The position numbers were made by a program, and so were the translations under genes. Below are positions 33,662-46,500 of a stretch of 64,000 nt of DNA, one piece after another. The notes under the pieces were generated by a model. That model saw only the letters and a program-made list of their open reading frames with translations. It made no database searches and was not told the DNA's origin. Every line of letters begins with the position of its first letter. Within the stretch, counting starts at the first letter, position 1. Source of the stretch: Mycoplasmoides gallisepticum (lineage in GTDB: Bacteria; Bacillota_I; Bacilli_A; Mycoplasmatales; Mycoplasmoidaceae); assembly GCF_900476085.1 (NCBI RefSeq), contig NZ_LS991952.1, positions 372,001-436,000 on the forward strand, written 5' to 3'.

Positions 33662-36322
33662 ATGAAACTATTTAAAAAAGTTCTTTTTGGTGCAAGCTTA
33701 TTCGGCCTTGGAATCGGTTCCATTATGAGTGGTTTGTATTTCTATCAAAGAGAAAATGCACTTGATAAGCTATCATCATCTGAACATGCAAGCAATGAGG
33801 TTATCTCAGAACAAGAAAACCTAAACGGTTATGATCCAAATAACCCAGATGCTTTTCTAAGAGAAAATATTGCATTCAACAATCACAATTTTAGTGATGA
33901 GAAGCAAGCTGCTTCTCACTATTTAGCTGTTGAAAACAACTTTGTAGAGCGAAAATTATTCATCGGTGATCAATTCCAAAAAGATCCAATGACTGGTGAA
34001 ATCATCAGTCCAGATGGTTTAAAACCGATCATTGATCCTTCATTTGCAAACAACAACTACAAACCAGCTTACTTATTAAATGATAATAAGTACACTTCAG
34101 TTCAATCAGAGGCTGCAATTCAAAGAATTAAAGCATCTGAAAGATACGTTAAAAGCGCTAATGGTTTAATTTACAGTCAAAGTGAAGCTAACAACATTCC
34201 TAATGGTCAAGCACCAACTACCCAAAATCAAGCTTCTGTTGATGAACAATTAAGCAGATTCTTCAAAGATATTTACTACTACCAATTTGAAGATGTAACT
34301 GGTAATGCGCCAAGAACGGTTGATATCAATCCACTTAACTTAATTGATATCTTAAAAGTTAAGAACTTGTCAGTTGATTCACTTAATCTTAAAGACAGTC
34401 CATTTGATCTTAAGTTATACGAACTAAATAACAATAAGAGTCAATACGCTAAAGTTGATAATACTGCTTTATACAGTAAACAAACGATCTCAGATATTAG
34501 TACTAAGATCTATGGGATTATTACTGACTTCTTAGCTAGAGGTTTATACATCAACGTTAAGGGAACGATTAATGATAATAAGAAACCATTTAAGATTTGG
34601 TATGGGATCCCTTATCTATCAATTAGTGCTACCCCTTCAATTGAATACAGATTACCTGAATACTTAACTTCAGATACTGAAAATATTAATAAGTACCAAT
34701 CATTCAGTAATCTAGAATCATTTATTGATAGTATTCAAGCTTATACTGATCCAAATACGTTTAGAAGAGTATTCTCAACCCTTACTCCGGTATATACAGC
34801 ATTTAGTAAGGTAATTGCTAACAATTACGCTGTTAACTATGATCAAGCTTCACCACAAGGTTTATTTGGTGGTTATCAAAATAATTTAATCCGCGCGATC
34901 GTTCATGGGGATGGTAATGGTATTGGTTGATCAGGTGATGTTTTAGGTAATAACAACGTAGGGATCTATTCAAGACCAGCAGCTAAGTTTGTTAATATGA
35001 CAATTAGCTTAAATGTTAGTCAAAATGGGATTCAAAACTACCGTGTTCCAACACAATTAGTTAACCAATTAAAAGAAAAATTAAGTGCAGTAATCCCATC
35101 TTCAAGTACGCAAAAAGATGAACTAATTGATCAGTTAGTTAAAGCAGCACAATCAGTATTAACTAAAAAGATCTTTAATGGTTTTGATATCAATTCAAAC
35201 ACTTCACGTGCTGATATTAAAACTTATATGAGTTCAGTGATCCTTAACCAATTGAACTTAGAACTAACTTCAGCACTAACCCAATCAGGTCAAACGATTA
35301 ACCTAAATGCGCAGAACGCGTTACAAGGTCTGGTTAATAATCAGTTCTCATTAAATGACACTTTAAATTCGAAAGACAAGATTTTTGTGATCCAATATAA
35401 TAATCAACCATTATTTGGTGTTAACATCTTAAGTGATGAAAACTTAAAGAGTTTATTTTTAGATAAATATAATGCTGAACCAACTAGTAGTGCGATTGAG
35501 ATCTTAGCTGAATCATTAAAAAACTACAAACGTCAGTTCCCAAACCGAATTAACTCATTACTAGTTAATGTTTCAAACTCAATTAGTTACAACCCAACTT
35601 CAAAAGAAGTAACACTAAAACCACTTAATGATGCCAACCTATTTGTTAAGTATAGTAGTCAAAACTTTAATTTAAATAACCTATACCAAGAACTTGGTTT
35701 AAGACAACAAAATCGTAATATTCGGATATTAAACGATCCAGCTGATAACTCTAATGCTAATCTTGATCCTAATGGAATTGTTGGACCAATTAGCACAACA
35801 TTATTCAGTTCATCAGATAATGTTAATATTAAACATTTAGTTAACGTTTATGATGTCCTATTAGCTTGAAACAAAGATGGGTCGATCAAACCAACTCGAT
35901 TAGCTATGATCTTCAACCAAACAGTTAACCCTTCAATTAGTAGTGCTAACTTAATTAAGTACCGCAGCCAGATCAAACCAGAGATCGCTAATGTTGCCCA
36001 AAAATCTAAAGATATCTTGGTATTAAGAAACTGATTAGGTGATATTATCTTTGAAGGTACTTATGATAAAGATAAATGACCATCTGATGATGAGATTAAA
36101 AACGTCACAGCTAGTGTTGCTAGTTTAATGAGAATCAACCCTTCAACTCGTTTCTTGTATTCAAATAATCGGTTAACCCAAGTTAATAACTTGCATTTAA
36201 TTTACGAAATTCGTTTAAAGAACACAACAAAATTATTTGATAATTACCAAGATGCATTCAATTACATCTGAAGAGTAATTAAAGTAAGTGCAACTAAGAT
36301 TAATAACCAACGTACAAACTAG
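33662..36322 (+). CDS. Large exported protein of unknown function
   Basis: An 886-residue protein. The N-terminus has a basic start and one hydrophobic stretch (about residues 8-26, FGASLFGLGIGSIMSGLYFY) without a lipobox cysteine, so it is anchored or cut as a plain signal peptide. The rest is hydrophilic, Asn/Ser/Leu-rich, with no other membrane helix, suggesting a surface protein. No Cys-based or catalytic motif is seen. TGA is Trp at about five sites. The ATG at 33662 is preferred over a TTG two codons earlier. It converges on trmB with a 1-base gap between stops, and no terminator hairpin is seen between them. Family not recognised. Confidence 0.85.
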
Positions 36323-36323
36323 T

Positions 36324-36965
36324 TTAGATAAACTTAAAAACGATCTTATTAATATTTTTCTTTAAGTTAATAAACCGTTGTTCGTATTCAGTAATTACAT
36401 TATTCTTTAATAAAGCATCGCTAGAATCAAGACTGTGTAAGTCATTGGTGTAAGCGATGATTTTTATCTGTTCAAGACTGTTAATCATCTCGATTGCATA
36501 ATTAAAAAGTTGATCATTATCTGTCTTGAATTCGATTATGCCATCTGCTTTTAAGATTCTTTGATATTTGTTTAAGAAAGCTAGATCAACTAACCGTTTT
36601 TTCGCATGACGTTTCTTAGGTCATGGGTCAGAAAAATTTAAGTAGATCTGATCAAAGCAAGCGTTAGGAAATTCATGATCAATTAAAGCAAAATCATCGT
36701 GAACAATGAACAAATTTGTTAATTGTTCAAGCAGTTCAGATTTATTGATCATCTTCAAGATCACCGTAGCATTTTTTTCGATCCCAAAGTAGTTGATCCC
36801 AGGGTTGGTTATCGCTTTTTGATAAATAAACCCACCCTTACCAGAGCCAATCTCAAGTGCGTTAAACTTTTTAGGATCTAACTTAGTTTTTAAGTTATCA
36901 ACACCAATAATATTCTTGGCTTTATTAATCTTTAAATGAGCATCTCTGATATTTCTGATTCGCAT
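36324..36965 (-). CDS. trmB: tRNA (guanine-N7-)-methyltransferase
   Basis: A 213-residue SAM-dependent enzyme. SAM-binding loop ALEIGSGKGGF, the substrate motif NFSDPWPKKRHAKKRL (TGA read as Trp) and the late TDN motif KTDNDQLF are typical. It methylates G46 of tRNAs. It lies 5 bases after trmL on the same strand, so two tRNA-modifying enzymes share a transcript. Length is normal. Confidence 0.95.
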
Positions 36966-36970
36966 AACTT

Positions 36971-37462
36971 TTATTTAACGTTTTTAAATTGATTTTGCCG
37001 ACTTAATTCATATAAAGCACAGATCACGCTGTTAGCTAGATTAAAACTTCTGATCGCATTGTGCATCGGAATTTTTACTAAATTATCCTGATATTTGTTT
37101 AATAATTGATCAGGCAAGCCATTAGTTTCTTGACCAAAAACTAAATAAATTCTTTGATCATGATCCAAATATTCTTTAAAATCAATATTTGATAAATAAT
37201 TATTAGCTTTTTTAGTAAATAAAAATAAATTCTCATCAATCTGATTTTGTTTAATAAAGTCGTCAAAATCAGCATATTGTTTTAAATTAAGATGATCCCA
37301 ATAATCTAAACCAGCTCGCTTAAATCGTTCATCTGTAATAAAAAAACCAAATGGATGGATCAGATGTAAAGTCGCATTAAAACCAACACAACTTCTTGCG
37401 ATGTTGCCAGCGTTTCTTGGGTCTTGTGGTCGGTATAAAACAACATTAATTTTTGATGACAT
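36971..37462 (-). CDS. trmL: tRNA (cytidine(34)-2'-O)-methyltransferase (TrmL/YibK, SPOUT family)
   Basis: A 163-residue knotted methyltransferase. Family motifs: N-terminal YRPQDPRNAGNIARSC, middle LVFGQETNGLPDQLL and C-terminal IPMHNAIRSFNLANSV. It methylates the ribose of the wobble base in some leucine tRNAs. It is divergent from ileS; the 87-base gap between them must hold both promoters. Confidence 0.94.
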   Translation of the reverse strand: MSSKINVVLYRPQDPRNAGNIARSCVGFNATLHLIHPFGFFITDERFKRAGLDYWDHLNLKQYADFDDFIKQNQIDENLFLFTKKANNYLSNIDFKEYLDHDQRIYLVFGQETNGLPDQLLNKYQDNLVKIPMHNAIRSFNLANSVICALYELSRQNQFKNVK

Positions 37463-37549
37463 GACGATATAATTTTAACTATTAAAATTTATTAAATTTA
37501 AAATAATAGCGCTTTTTACTTTTAACAAGAAAAGAAATTAATCCTGGTT

Positions 37550-40243
37550 ATGAATAAAAATTATAAAGATACATTATTGATGCCTTCAACTGACTTTGAA
37601 ATGAAGGCTAATTTAGCAACTAAAGAAAGTAAGATCCAACAAAAGTGGTTAGATGATCAGATCTACCAATTACGATTAGAAAAAAATCAAAATAACGAAC
37701 AAAAGATCTTACACGATGGACCACCTTATGCTAATGGTGATATTCACGTTGGTCACACGATGAACAAGATCTTAAAAGACGTGATTGTTCGTAGATGATT
37801 AATGCAAGGATATTACAGTCCATTTATCTTAGGATGAGACACACACGGTTTACCGATTGAACATGCTGTCCAATCAAAACTAGGACAAAAAGAATTTTTC
37901 AAACTATCAGTGCTTGAACGAATTGAAGTTTGTCGTGATTTTGCTTTTAACCAGGTGCAAAAACAAAAAGAACAATTCTCAAGTCTTGGATTAGTAACGG
38001 ATTTTAAAGTTTGTTATCACACATATGACAAACAATATGAAATTGATCAATTAAAGGTGTTTGCCAAAATGATCAACGAAGGATTGGTATACCAAGATTA
38101 CAAACCAATCTATTGATCTTGATCATCTAAATCAGTTTTATCAGATGCTGAGATCGAATATAAAGAAACTAAAAGTCCAAGTATTTATGTAACTTTTAAA
38201 ACTTTAGATAATGAAGTAATTGGTAAGGATGTTAATCTAGTAATTTGGACAACAACACCTTGAACCTTACCGTCAAATTTAGCAATTTCAGTTCATCCCG
38301 AACTTGAATACACATTGTTCGAAGTTAATGGTCAAAAATATTTAGTTGGTTCCAATTTATACGAACAATTAATTGCTAAATTTAATTTTGAAAATCCTAA
38401 AGTGATTCAAAAACTTAAGGGAAGTTCACTAGATAAGATTAAGTACCAACACTGTTTATATGATCAAATTACAGGGATTGTTGTTTTAGGTGAACACGTT
38501 AGTGATTCTGATGGGACAGGTTTAGTTCATACTGCTCCAGGATTTGGTCTTGAAGACTTTATCGTATGTAAAAAATATGGAATTGATGCTTACGTACCAA
38601 TTAATGATGAAGGTTGTTTTGATCAAACTGTTCACGATCCCGAACTAGTTGGTGTTTTTTATGATGATGCTAATAAGTTAATTGCGCAAAAACTAGAAGC
38701 AAGAAACTGTTTATTATCATTAAATTTCATTAACCACCAAGCAGCACACGATTGAAGAACAAAAAAACCAGTGATCTACCGTGCCACAAAACAATGGTTT
38801 ATTAATATTAAGTCAATTAAGAATCAATTAGTTGAGAATATTAATACGGTTAAATATCCAAATGAACGTTATGCTAAAAGAATGTTAAGTATGGTAGCAG
38901 AACGTTCAGACTGATGTATCTCACGTCAAAGAACTTGAGGATTACCAATTCCAATTATCTTTGATGAAAATCACGAACCAATTCTTGATAAGGAATTGAT
39001 CGACAACACATTAAGAATTATGGAAGCTGAAGGGATAAAAGCTTGATATGAACATGATGCTAAGTACTTCTTAACTAATAAATACGATCCAAGAAAAACT
39101 TATTATAAAGAATCAGATATTCTTGATGTTTGGTTTGATTCTGGTACTTCGTTTAATGTTTTAAAAGAAAACGGTATTAAAGATAAAGCAACGATTTACT
39201 TTGAAGGTAGTGACCAGTATCGAGGTTGATTCAACTCAAGTATGATCTGTGCTACAGTTCTTAATAAAACTGCACCATATAAAGAATTAATCTCTCATGG
39301 TTTCACTCTTGATGAAAAGGGTATGAAGATGTCTAAATCTCAAGGGAATGTGATTAGTCCTTTAACGATTATTAAGAACAAAGGTGCTGATATCTTAAGA
39401 CTGTGAGCAGCTTCAATTGATTATTCAAACGATCACAGAATTGGTAATCACATCATTGAACAAAATAGTGAAATTTACCGTAAAATTCGTAATAGTTTAT
39501 TTAGATATATCTTAGGAAATCTTAATGATTTTGATTTCAAACCATTAGATCAATACCAACTAAGTTTAGCTGATTTACTAACAATTAATCATGTTAACAA
39601 ATCATTTAAAAAGATCGATCAAGCTTACTTAAATTATGACTATCTAGAGATCACTAAAGAAGTTAATCAGATGGTAGTAGAACTATCAGCTTGATACTTT
39701 GAACTAATTAAAGATAGCTTATACTGTAATGATGAAAACGATCCAACTAGAAAAGCAATTCAAGCTACTTTAAACTACATTTTCATTAACTCATTATTCA
39801 GAATTGCCCCAATTTTAGTACATACAGCTGAAGAAGCTTATTCACATTACCAAGCTACAAATAAAGAAAAATCAGTTTATCTAATTGATCCACCAGCATT
39901 ATTTGAAATAAAAACTGATTTAGATCTTGATCAATTAGCTACTGAATTCAGTAAACTAAAAGATGATGTTTATGCTGAAATTGAAAAGCTAAGAAAAGAT
40001 AAAGTGTTAGCTAAATCAAATGAAGCTGTAGTATATTTATCTAAACAATATTTAGATATCAATAAACACTTAGTTAAACAACTAAAAACATGATTAAATG
40101 TTGCTGAAGTACATTTCACAAAAAATGATCAAATTACCGTAGAAAAAACAGATTTTTCTAAATGTTTAAGATGTTGAAATTACTTCAAAGAATTAAGTAA
40201 AAACAATAACGAAGTTTGTCAGCGTTGTAGCGAATTAGTTTAG
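37550..40243 (+). CDS. ileS: Isoleucyl-tRNA synthetase
   Basis: An 897-residue class I synthetase. HIGH motif is HVGH in [19 protein letters not shown] is present in [10 protein letters not shown], the editing (CP1) domain lies between (VIWTTTPWTLPSN and [14 protein letters not shown]), and a C-terminal zinc finger has CLRCW and CQRC. TGA is Trp at over a dozen sites. It charges tRNA-Ile, whose gene is at 26.36 kb. Its TAG stop (40241-40243) abuts the flavodoxin ATG at 40244. Length is typical of bacterial-type enzymes. Confidence 0.98.
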
Positions 40244-40756
40244 ATGAAAAAGATCGTAATTGTTTATGGCACTAATCTTGGCACGACTGAATTAATTGCC
40301 AAAAAGATTGAAGCTGAGATCAAATACCCAACAACACTTATTGATGTAACTAAGACAAATGTTGATTTTATTAACGAGTTTGATGTAATCATCTTTGGAA
40401 CATCAACATGAGGAACTGGTGATATCTTAGACGTTTGATTAGAATTTGATTTCAAACGTCTAGAAGTTGAGAATAAAACGTTCTTATTGTTTGGTTGTGG
40501 TGATTGTCAAACTTATCCTTACACCTTTTGTGATGGAATGGGCAGACTGTTTGAGATCTTAAATCGCAAAAAAGCAACTATTATAGGTGCAACTGAGATC
40601 AAAGAATATGAGTATGATTTCGAAGAGTCAAGAGCACTTTATAAAAACAAAGTCGTAGGACTGATGATCGATCAGGATTCTCAACCAGAAAAAACCGATT
40701 TTAGAATCAAAAAATGAACGACTTGGATCAACGAAAAGTTAAGTACAATATTATAA
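40244..40756 (+). CDS. Flavodoxin
   Basis: A 170-residue protein of normal flavodoxin size. The FMN phosphate loop is YGTNLGTTE near the N-terminus, the isoalloxazine loops are FGTSTWGTGD and GCGDCQTYPYTFCDG. TGA is Trp at three sites, including the residue stacking on the flavin. It carries single electrons in the cytoplasm. Likely partners are IspG (13.6 kb) and the NADP-dependent reductase at 60.4 kb. It starts directly at the ileS stop, so it is translated from the same message. Confidence 0.93.
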
Positions 40757-40798
40757 TTTTTATTCTTTTTATTTAGCAAATATCAAACTTTAATTTGT

Positions 40799-40804
40799 TA
40801 TAAT
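40799..40804 (+). promoter_or_regulatory. -10 box before the attachment-organelle locus
   Basis: TATAAT about 110 bases before the P65-like start; no terminator is visible between the flavodoxin stop and here. Further A+T-rich TATA-like sequences lie nearer the start (about 40868-40910), so the true start is uncertain. Confidence 0.4.
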
Positions 40805-40911
40805 ATTTTATGATAATGGACACAATTCTGATTTTTCATTATTTCAGAAGGTTTTACCATATATCTAAAATATTATTTTTATTACACTAAAATTGCAATT
40901 GGCAAATTATA

Positions 40912-43476
40912 ATGGATAACAATCAAAACAATTTTAATCAACCTGGACAACAAGGATTTGATCAATACCAACAACAATCAGGAGCATTAGTATCTTATGG
41001 ATATGATGCTAATGGTAATCCAGTGAGTGATCCTTCATTAGCAGTATATGATGCTAATGGAATGTTAATTAATCAAAACCAGTACGATCAAAATCAACAA
41101 CAAGAATACGACCAATATGGCAATCCTGTTGGGATGTTGTCAGGTAATGTTTATTCACAAGAAAACGATCCTTATTACCAACAATACAACCAACAACAAA
41201 ATCAGGGTTATGAACAACAATACGATGAGTATGGTAACCCAATTGGTTTATTACCTGGTAGTGAAAATCAACAAAATAACCAACAACAATACGATCAGTA
41301 TGGTAATCCGATCGGTATGCTTCCAGGTGGAACAAACGATCAAGCGTATGATCCAAACCAAATGCAATATGACCAGTACGGTAATCCAGTAGGAATGTTA
41401 GCTGGTGTTAATGCTAATGATCAAGGTTATGATTACAACCAAATGCAATATGATGAATACGGTAACCCTGTTGGAATGTTACCTGGTGGTAATGCAAATG
41501 ATCAAGGTTATGACTACAACCAAATGCAATATGATGAATATGGTAATCCACCAGCATTGTATGATAACAATCAACAAGACTATTATGGATATGATCAAAA
41601 TCAGCAATACGATCAAGCTAATAACCAACTTGCTGTTGTTGATGAAAACTATGAACAAGAACAACAAGTTGAATCAAATGAAGAACCAGCACACGAACAA
41701 GATTTAAGAGAGTTCTTAAATAACAATAGTGATACTGAATTAGTTTCTTATTATGAAGAAGAAGAGGATGAAAAGAAGCCTCGTAATAAGAAGAAGCAAC
41801 GTCAAACTGCTCAAGCTAGAGGATTATTACCTGAACTTGCCACAGTTAACCAACCTGACCAAACCCCAATCACACCTCATCTAGAAGCACCAGTTCATTA
41901 TGATGAGAATGAAGAACTATCAACTGATGATCTAAGTGATGATATTAATCTAGATCAAAATCAAGCAGTTCATCACGATGCAGAAGATGATGTGATTAAT
42001 ATTCCAATTGAAGATATTGAATCTGCTTTATTACCTAAATTTGAAGAGATTCAAAGACATAACCTGGAAGAGATCCAAAAGGTTAAGTTAGAAGCTGCGG
42101 AGAACTTTAAAGTGTTACAACGTGCCAACGAAGAGCTAAAATCTAGTAATAACGAATTAAAAACAACAAACCAACAACTAAAGACATCTAATGAAGCGTT
42201 AGAAGATTCTAATAAGCGTATTGAAAGTCAATTACAAGCATTATTAGATAGTATTAACGACATTAAATCTAAAAATAACCAACCAAGTCAAGAAGAAGTT
42301 GATTCTAGATCTAAATTAGAACAACGTTTAGAAGAATTAGCTTACAAACTAGACCAAACTAAAGAGATTATTGACGAAACTAGTGAAAGCTCAAGAGAAA
42401 GTTTCCAACAATCAAAAGATCAGTTAATTGAAAACTTTGAAAAGAAGATCGAACTATTAACTGAAAAGTTAAACCAAACTCAAGAACCATTCAATCAAAG
42501 TCAAGAAGCAAAACAACAACAAGATAAAGAATTTGCTCAAAAGATTGAACGAATTATCGAACAAACTAAAGAAGCTAATGATTCATTACAAAACCGCGTA
42601 AAAGAATCATCACTTGATATGGAAAGCAAACTTGAAAACAAGTTTGAATCATTTGCTGATAAATTAACTGAGATTACAAGTAAAAAGATCAGTGAAAAGA
42701 TGACTGAACAACAAGCAAGTAAAAAAGAAGAGATCGACAGCTTGCAAAGTTCATTCCAAAAAGCGTTATCAGAAGTTGTCTCTAAGGTGGAGAACTACGC
42801 TAACCAATCACAACTACAATCTCAACATTTAAACCAAACATTGTCTTATCACCAACAACAAATTAATAACTCACTAAGACAATCTGCACAGATGGCACAA
42901 ATGGCTCAGATGCAACACATGATGCCACAACAGATGTTAATGGGAATGAACAACCCTTATGGCTTTAATCATCACACAATGATGCCTCCTGTTCATCAGT
43001 ACCAACAACTACCGCCTCCACCACCTGTTCAAGCTCCAGCTCAACAATTATTACCAACAATCAATAATCCGTTACAGCTGCCAAATGAAAACCCAACATT
43101 GTTTGAGAAACTAATGTTGGCTAATATGTTTAAACAAACAATTAACCCACCTCAACCTCAACCTCAAGCATTACCACAACCTCATCCTCAACCACAACAA
43201 TTACCACCACAAATCTTGGCATTACCTCCTACAGTAGTACAACAACCAAACTACTTAGTACCACAACCTCCAAGACAACCTGACTATTACAGTAATCGTT
43301 TAAACGAACGAATGATGTTAGATGATGCTTATAATGCTGGTTATGATGAAGCAGTATACGAATTAGAAAACCAATACTATCCTCCAGCTTATGAATACCC
43401 AGAATATGAAGAAATTCAACCTTCATTCCGCAGACGCGGTGGTAGAGCAAAATTCGACCCTTACAATAACCGTTAA
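40912..43476 (+). CDS. p65: P65-like attachment-organelle protein
   Basis: An 854-residue protein. Residues 1-235 are rich in Gln, Asn, Tyr and Gly and carry six copies of a YDxYGNPxGxLPG unit. An acidic stretch follows, then a coiled coil (about 365-670), a Pro/Gln-rich part, and a C-terminus with LFEKLMLANMFKQ and SFRRRGGR. That last part matches M. pneumoniae P65, which ends with FEKVLMMNLL and SFRRRG; the N-terminal Tyr/Asn/Pro repeats are also of P65 type. The gene lies directly before an HMW2-like gene, as in M. pneumoniae. P65 sits in the terminal organelle and works with adhesins. There are no TGA codons. It is about twice the length of M. pneumoniae P65. Confidence 0.88.
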   Translation: MDNNQNNFNQPGQQGFDQYQQQSGALVSYGYDANGNPVSDPSLAVYDANGMLINQNQYDQNQQQEYDQYGNPVGMLSGNVYSQENDPYYQQYNQQQNQGYEQQYDEYGNPIGLLPGSENQQNNQQQYDQYGNPIGMLPGGTNDQAYDPNQMQYDQYGNPVGMLAGVNANDQGYDYNQMQYDEYGNPVGMLPGGNANDQGYDYNQMQYDEYGNPPALYDNNQQDYYGYDQNQQYDQANNQLAVVDENYEQEQQVESNEEPAHEQDLREFLNNNSDTELVSYYEEEEDEKKPRNKKKQRQTAQARGLLPELATVNQPDQTPITPHLEAPVHYDENEELSTDDLSDDINLDQNQAVHHDAEDDVINIPIEDIESALLPKFEEIQRHNLEEIQKVKLEAAENFKVLQRANEELKSSNNELKTTNQQLKTSNEALEDSNKRIESQLQALLDSINDIKSKNNQPSQEEVDSRSKLEQRLEELAYKLDQTKEIIDETSESSRESFQQSKDQLIENFEKKIELLTEKLNQTQEPFNQSQEAKQQQDKEFAQKIERIIEQTKEANDSLQNRVKESSLDMESKLENKFESFADKLTEITSKKISEKMTEQQASKKEEIDSLQSSFQKALSEVVSKVENYANQSQLQSQHLNQTLSYHQQQINNSLRQSAQMAQMAQMQHMMPQQMLMGMNNPYGFNHHTMMPPVHQYQQLPPPPPVQAPAQQLLPTINNPLQLPNENPTLFEKLMLANMFKQTINPPQPQPQALPQPHPQPQQLPPQILALPPTVVQQPNYLVPQPPRQPDYYSNRLNERMMLDDAYNAGYDEAVYELENQYYPPAYEYPEYEEIQPSFRRRGGRAKFDPYNNR

Positions 43477-43504
43477 TAATTAGCAAAAGTTGCAAAAAGA
43501 CTAC

Positions 43505-46500
43505 ATGAAACTACATTCTAATTCTGACTTTGATGCTGATCAATTAGATGAACATGATGACAATGTCTTTCAAGATGTTTATGACACTGGATTTGACGAT
43601 GGCTACATCAAAGCAAATCAAGAAAATTTAATTGCTAATCAGTATAAAAAACTCGATAAAAATAGTTATCAAAACGGTAACAATAGTTTTTATACTAAAG
43701 ATGAATTAGAAAAGCTCAAAAAGCAAAGTTTCCAAGTTAATCAAGATATTGATTATTACCAACAAGCTCAAACTGAAATCAGTAGTGAACGCCAAAGATT
43801 ATTACAAGCAATCGATGATCTTGAAGCTAACCAAGATCAGTTTCATCCTGAAGATTTTCAAGCTGAACGCCAATATCTAATCAACGAATTAGATCGTTTA
43901 GATAGTGAACTTTATCATATTGAACAGTATAAGAACGATTCAATTGATTTTGTTAATGAACTAAATCAACGATTAAGTGCTGAACAAGCTAAGATCGATT
44001 CATATAATAGTAGTCTTGATAAGAATATTCGTAAAGATTATATTCAGATCGATCAACTTAAAAATAAGTTGGCAGAAGAAACGACCGAATATAATGATCT
44101 ACTAAACCGTTCAACTGATGAAATCTCAGAGATCGATCGTCAGTCAGAACGATTGCAAAATCTAATTGATGAAAGAATCGCAAAACTGAATAACGATTCT
44201 TATGGTGTTAGTTCACTAGATAGTTCAACCCGTGAACGACTAAAAAAAGAGATTCACGATCTATCTGAACAACGTAAGAAATTACAAAGTGCTAAGAAAT
44301 TACACTTATACAATTTAAATCTTAAAAAAGAATCGATTAGAAGATATCGTTCACAGTTAGAACAATATCTAGAATCACTAAAACAGATGCGTAACGAGCA
44401 TAACAAGAAGTTAAAGGGTTATGCTCAAAATTTAGACAACATCAAAAATGAGGTTGAAAAAGCCAAGCAAAATTTCAATGATCAACAGCTAAAGATCTTA
44501 CAATCAAAAGCGAATGCTGATCAATATTTTGCACTACGTAAGATCGAGTTAGAAAACTCATATAAGAAAGCTAAGAATGCGATCTTAGAAGCAAATAAAG
44601 CTCATGCTAAAAACGTTCAAGAAGAACAAGCACTTGCAAATAAAAACAATAAGACCCAACGATTATTAAACAAACTAAAAGAAGATTATGATCGTTTAAA
44701 GATTGCAAGTTTATCTTTTGAATCGATGCGCAAGCAATCGCTTGCAGCCCTAAATAACCTTCAAGATGAACTAAAACAAAAACATAACCTACTTGAACGT
44801 AAAAAACACGAACAAGACGGGATCGTTAATGAAAAGATTAGTGAACTTGAGGGTTATCGTTCTGATTTAGTTGATCAAAAACTAAAGATCGAACGTGAAA
44901 AAGAAAACCAAGAGCGAAGATATAAAGCTGCTGAAGCTTCACTAAATAAGAAGCGTCAAGAGATCGATGAACTATTTCTAGAAGCAAACACGAAATTAAA
45001 TGAAGCTTCACTAAAAGAGAACGATCTTAATAATCAAAAGCGCGAGATCTTAGCTAAATTAAGAAATCTTGAACACTTAAAGAGCGAGATCGATCAACGC
45101 CGTAGAGATCTTGATCAACGTGAGTTAATTGACCAACAAACGATCAGAAAGATCCAATTAGATGTTGAATCTGAACGTGCTGATTTACAACGGATTTTGC
45201 TAATCGAACGTAAGAAAAACGATGAGCGTCAACAAGAGTTGTTACAGTATGAACGTGATATCAAGCGTCAACAAACTGACTTTGAAAACACAGTTAACTG
45301 GGAGCAAAAAAAGCTTTCTCAACGTGAAAAAGAACTAAAAGACGGTTATGAGCAGTTGCAATTAAAGCAATCTGAAGTTCAAGAAAAGATCGATGAACTG
45401 AATGAAGAGATTAACCGGGCGCAAAAAAGTAAGCAAAACAGTTTAGTTCTTGAACAAAAACTAAAAAGCGATCTTGAGCACTTAAATCTATCTAAGAACT
45501 ACTTAGATAAACAACAAGAAGAATTAAATCAAAAATCAGATAAGATGATTGAAGATTTAAAAGTTTTTGAACGTGATTTAAAACGCCAAAAAGAAGATCT
45601 TTCAATCTATGAGAAGAGCTTACAACAAAAAGAAGCTTCATTAATTAATTTCCAAAACGATGTAACCGTTCAAAAAAATGAAGCCTATCATAAAGCCCAA
45701 GCAATTCACCAAGAATTAGAGCTGAAAAAAGCTGCAATTGAAAATGAATTGAGAAAATTAACAGCTGAACGTAAAGCGGTTGATGCTGATAAAGAAGAAA
45801 ACACAAAATTAAAGAAATTCATCGATGAAGAGATTAGATCATTAGCTAATGAAAGAAAAGAGTTAGAGATCTATCAGAACAACATTGAAAACTTCAAAAA
45901 TAACGCTGTTGATCGACTAAACGTTTTAGAATCAGATTTAGTAAAAAAACGTAATGAATTAGAACAACTTAAAAAAGAACAACAAACTCATTACAATGAA
46001 CTAAACTCAAATCTAACCAACGAGTTACAAGAACTAGAAGAGCAAAAAAAGAAGTTTGCTCACCAAAAACAACAAAAATTTGAAGAGTTATTACAAGCTA
46101 AAAATAACTTAAGCATTAAAGAAAACGAACTAGTTTTATATGCTCAAAAAGTTAATGATCGTTACAACGAATTAAAAGCGATCGAAAAGAGTAATACGGC
46201 TAAAAGTGAGATGATCAATGCTAAACTTGAAGAGTTTAAGCATGCTGAGATCGATTATCTTAACTACCAAAACAAGATCAAACAAGAACAGATCAAGTTT
46301 GATAACCAAGTTAAGATCTTAGAATCACAATACAATCAACGTAATGAGATCTTATTAATTCGCGAAGAGCAAATTAAGCAAAAGAAAGCTGAACAACAAG
46401 CTCAAGAAAAACAGATCCAAAAAGATTTCAAACGACTTCAAGAAGAAAAAAATAATTTTGACGATCAAAAACGTAATAAGTTTAATAAGATCTCAAACCT

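Noticed and set aside
37463-37549. Looked for a T-box or riboswitch before ileS
   Set aside because: The gap is only 87 bases, with no stem I, specifier or terminator structure visible.
41069-41707. Several 90-100 residue frames overlapping the P65-like repeats on both strands
   Set aside because: They arise from the repetitive codons of the true gene and have biased Met/Ile/Thr or His-rich composition typical of shadows.
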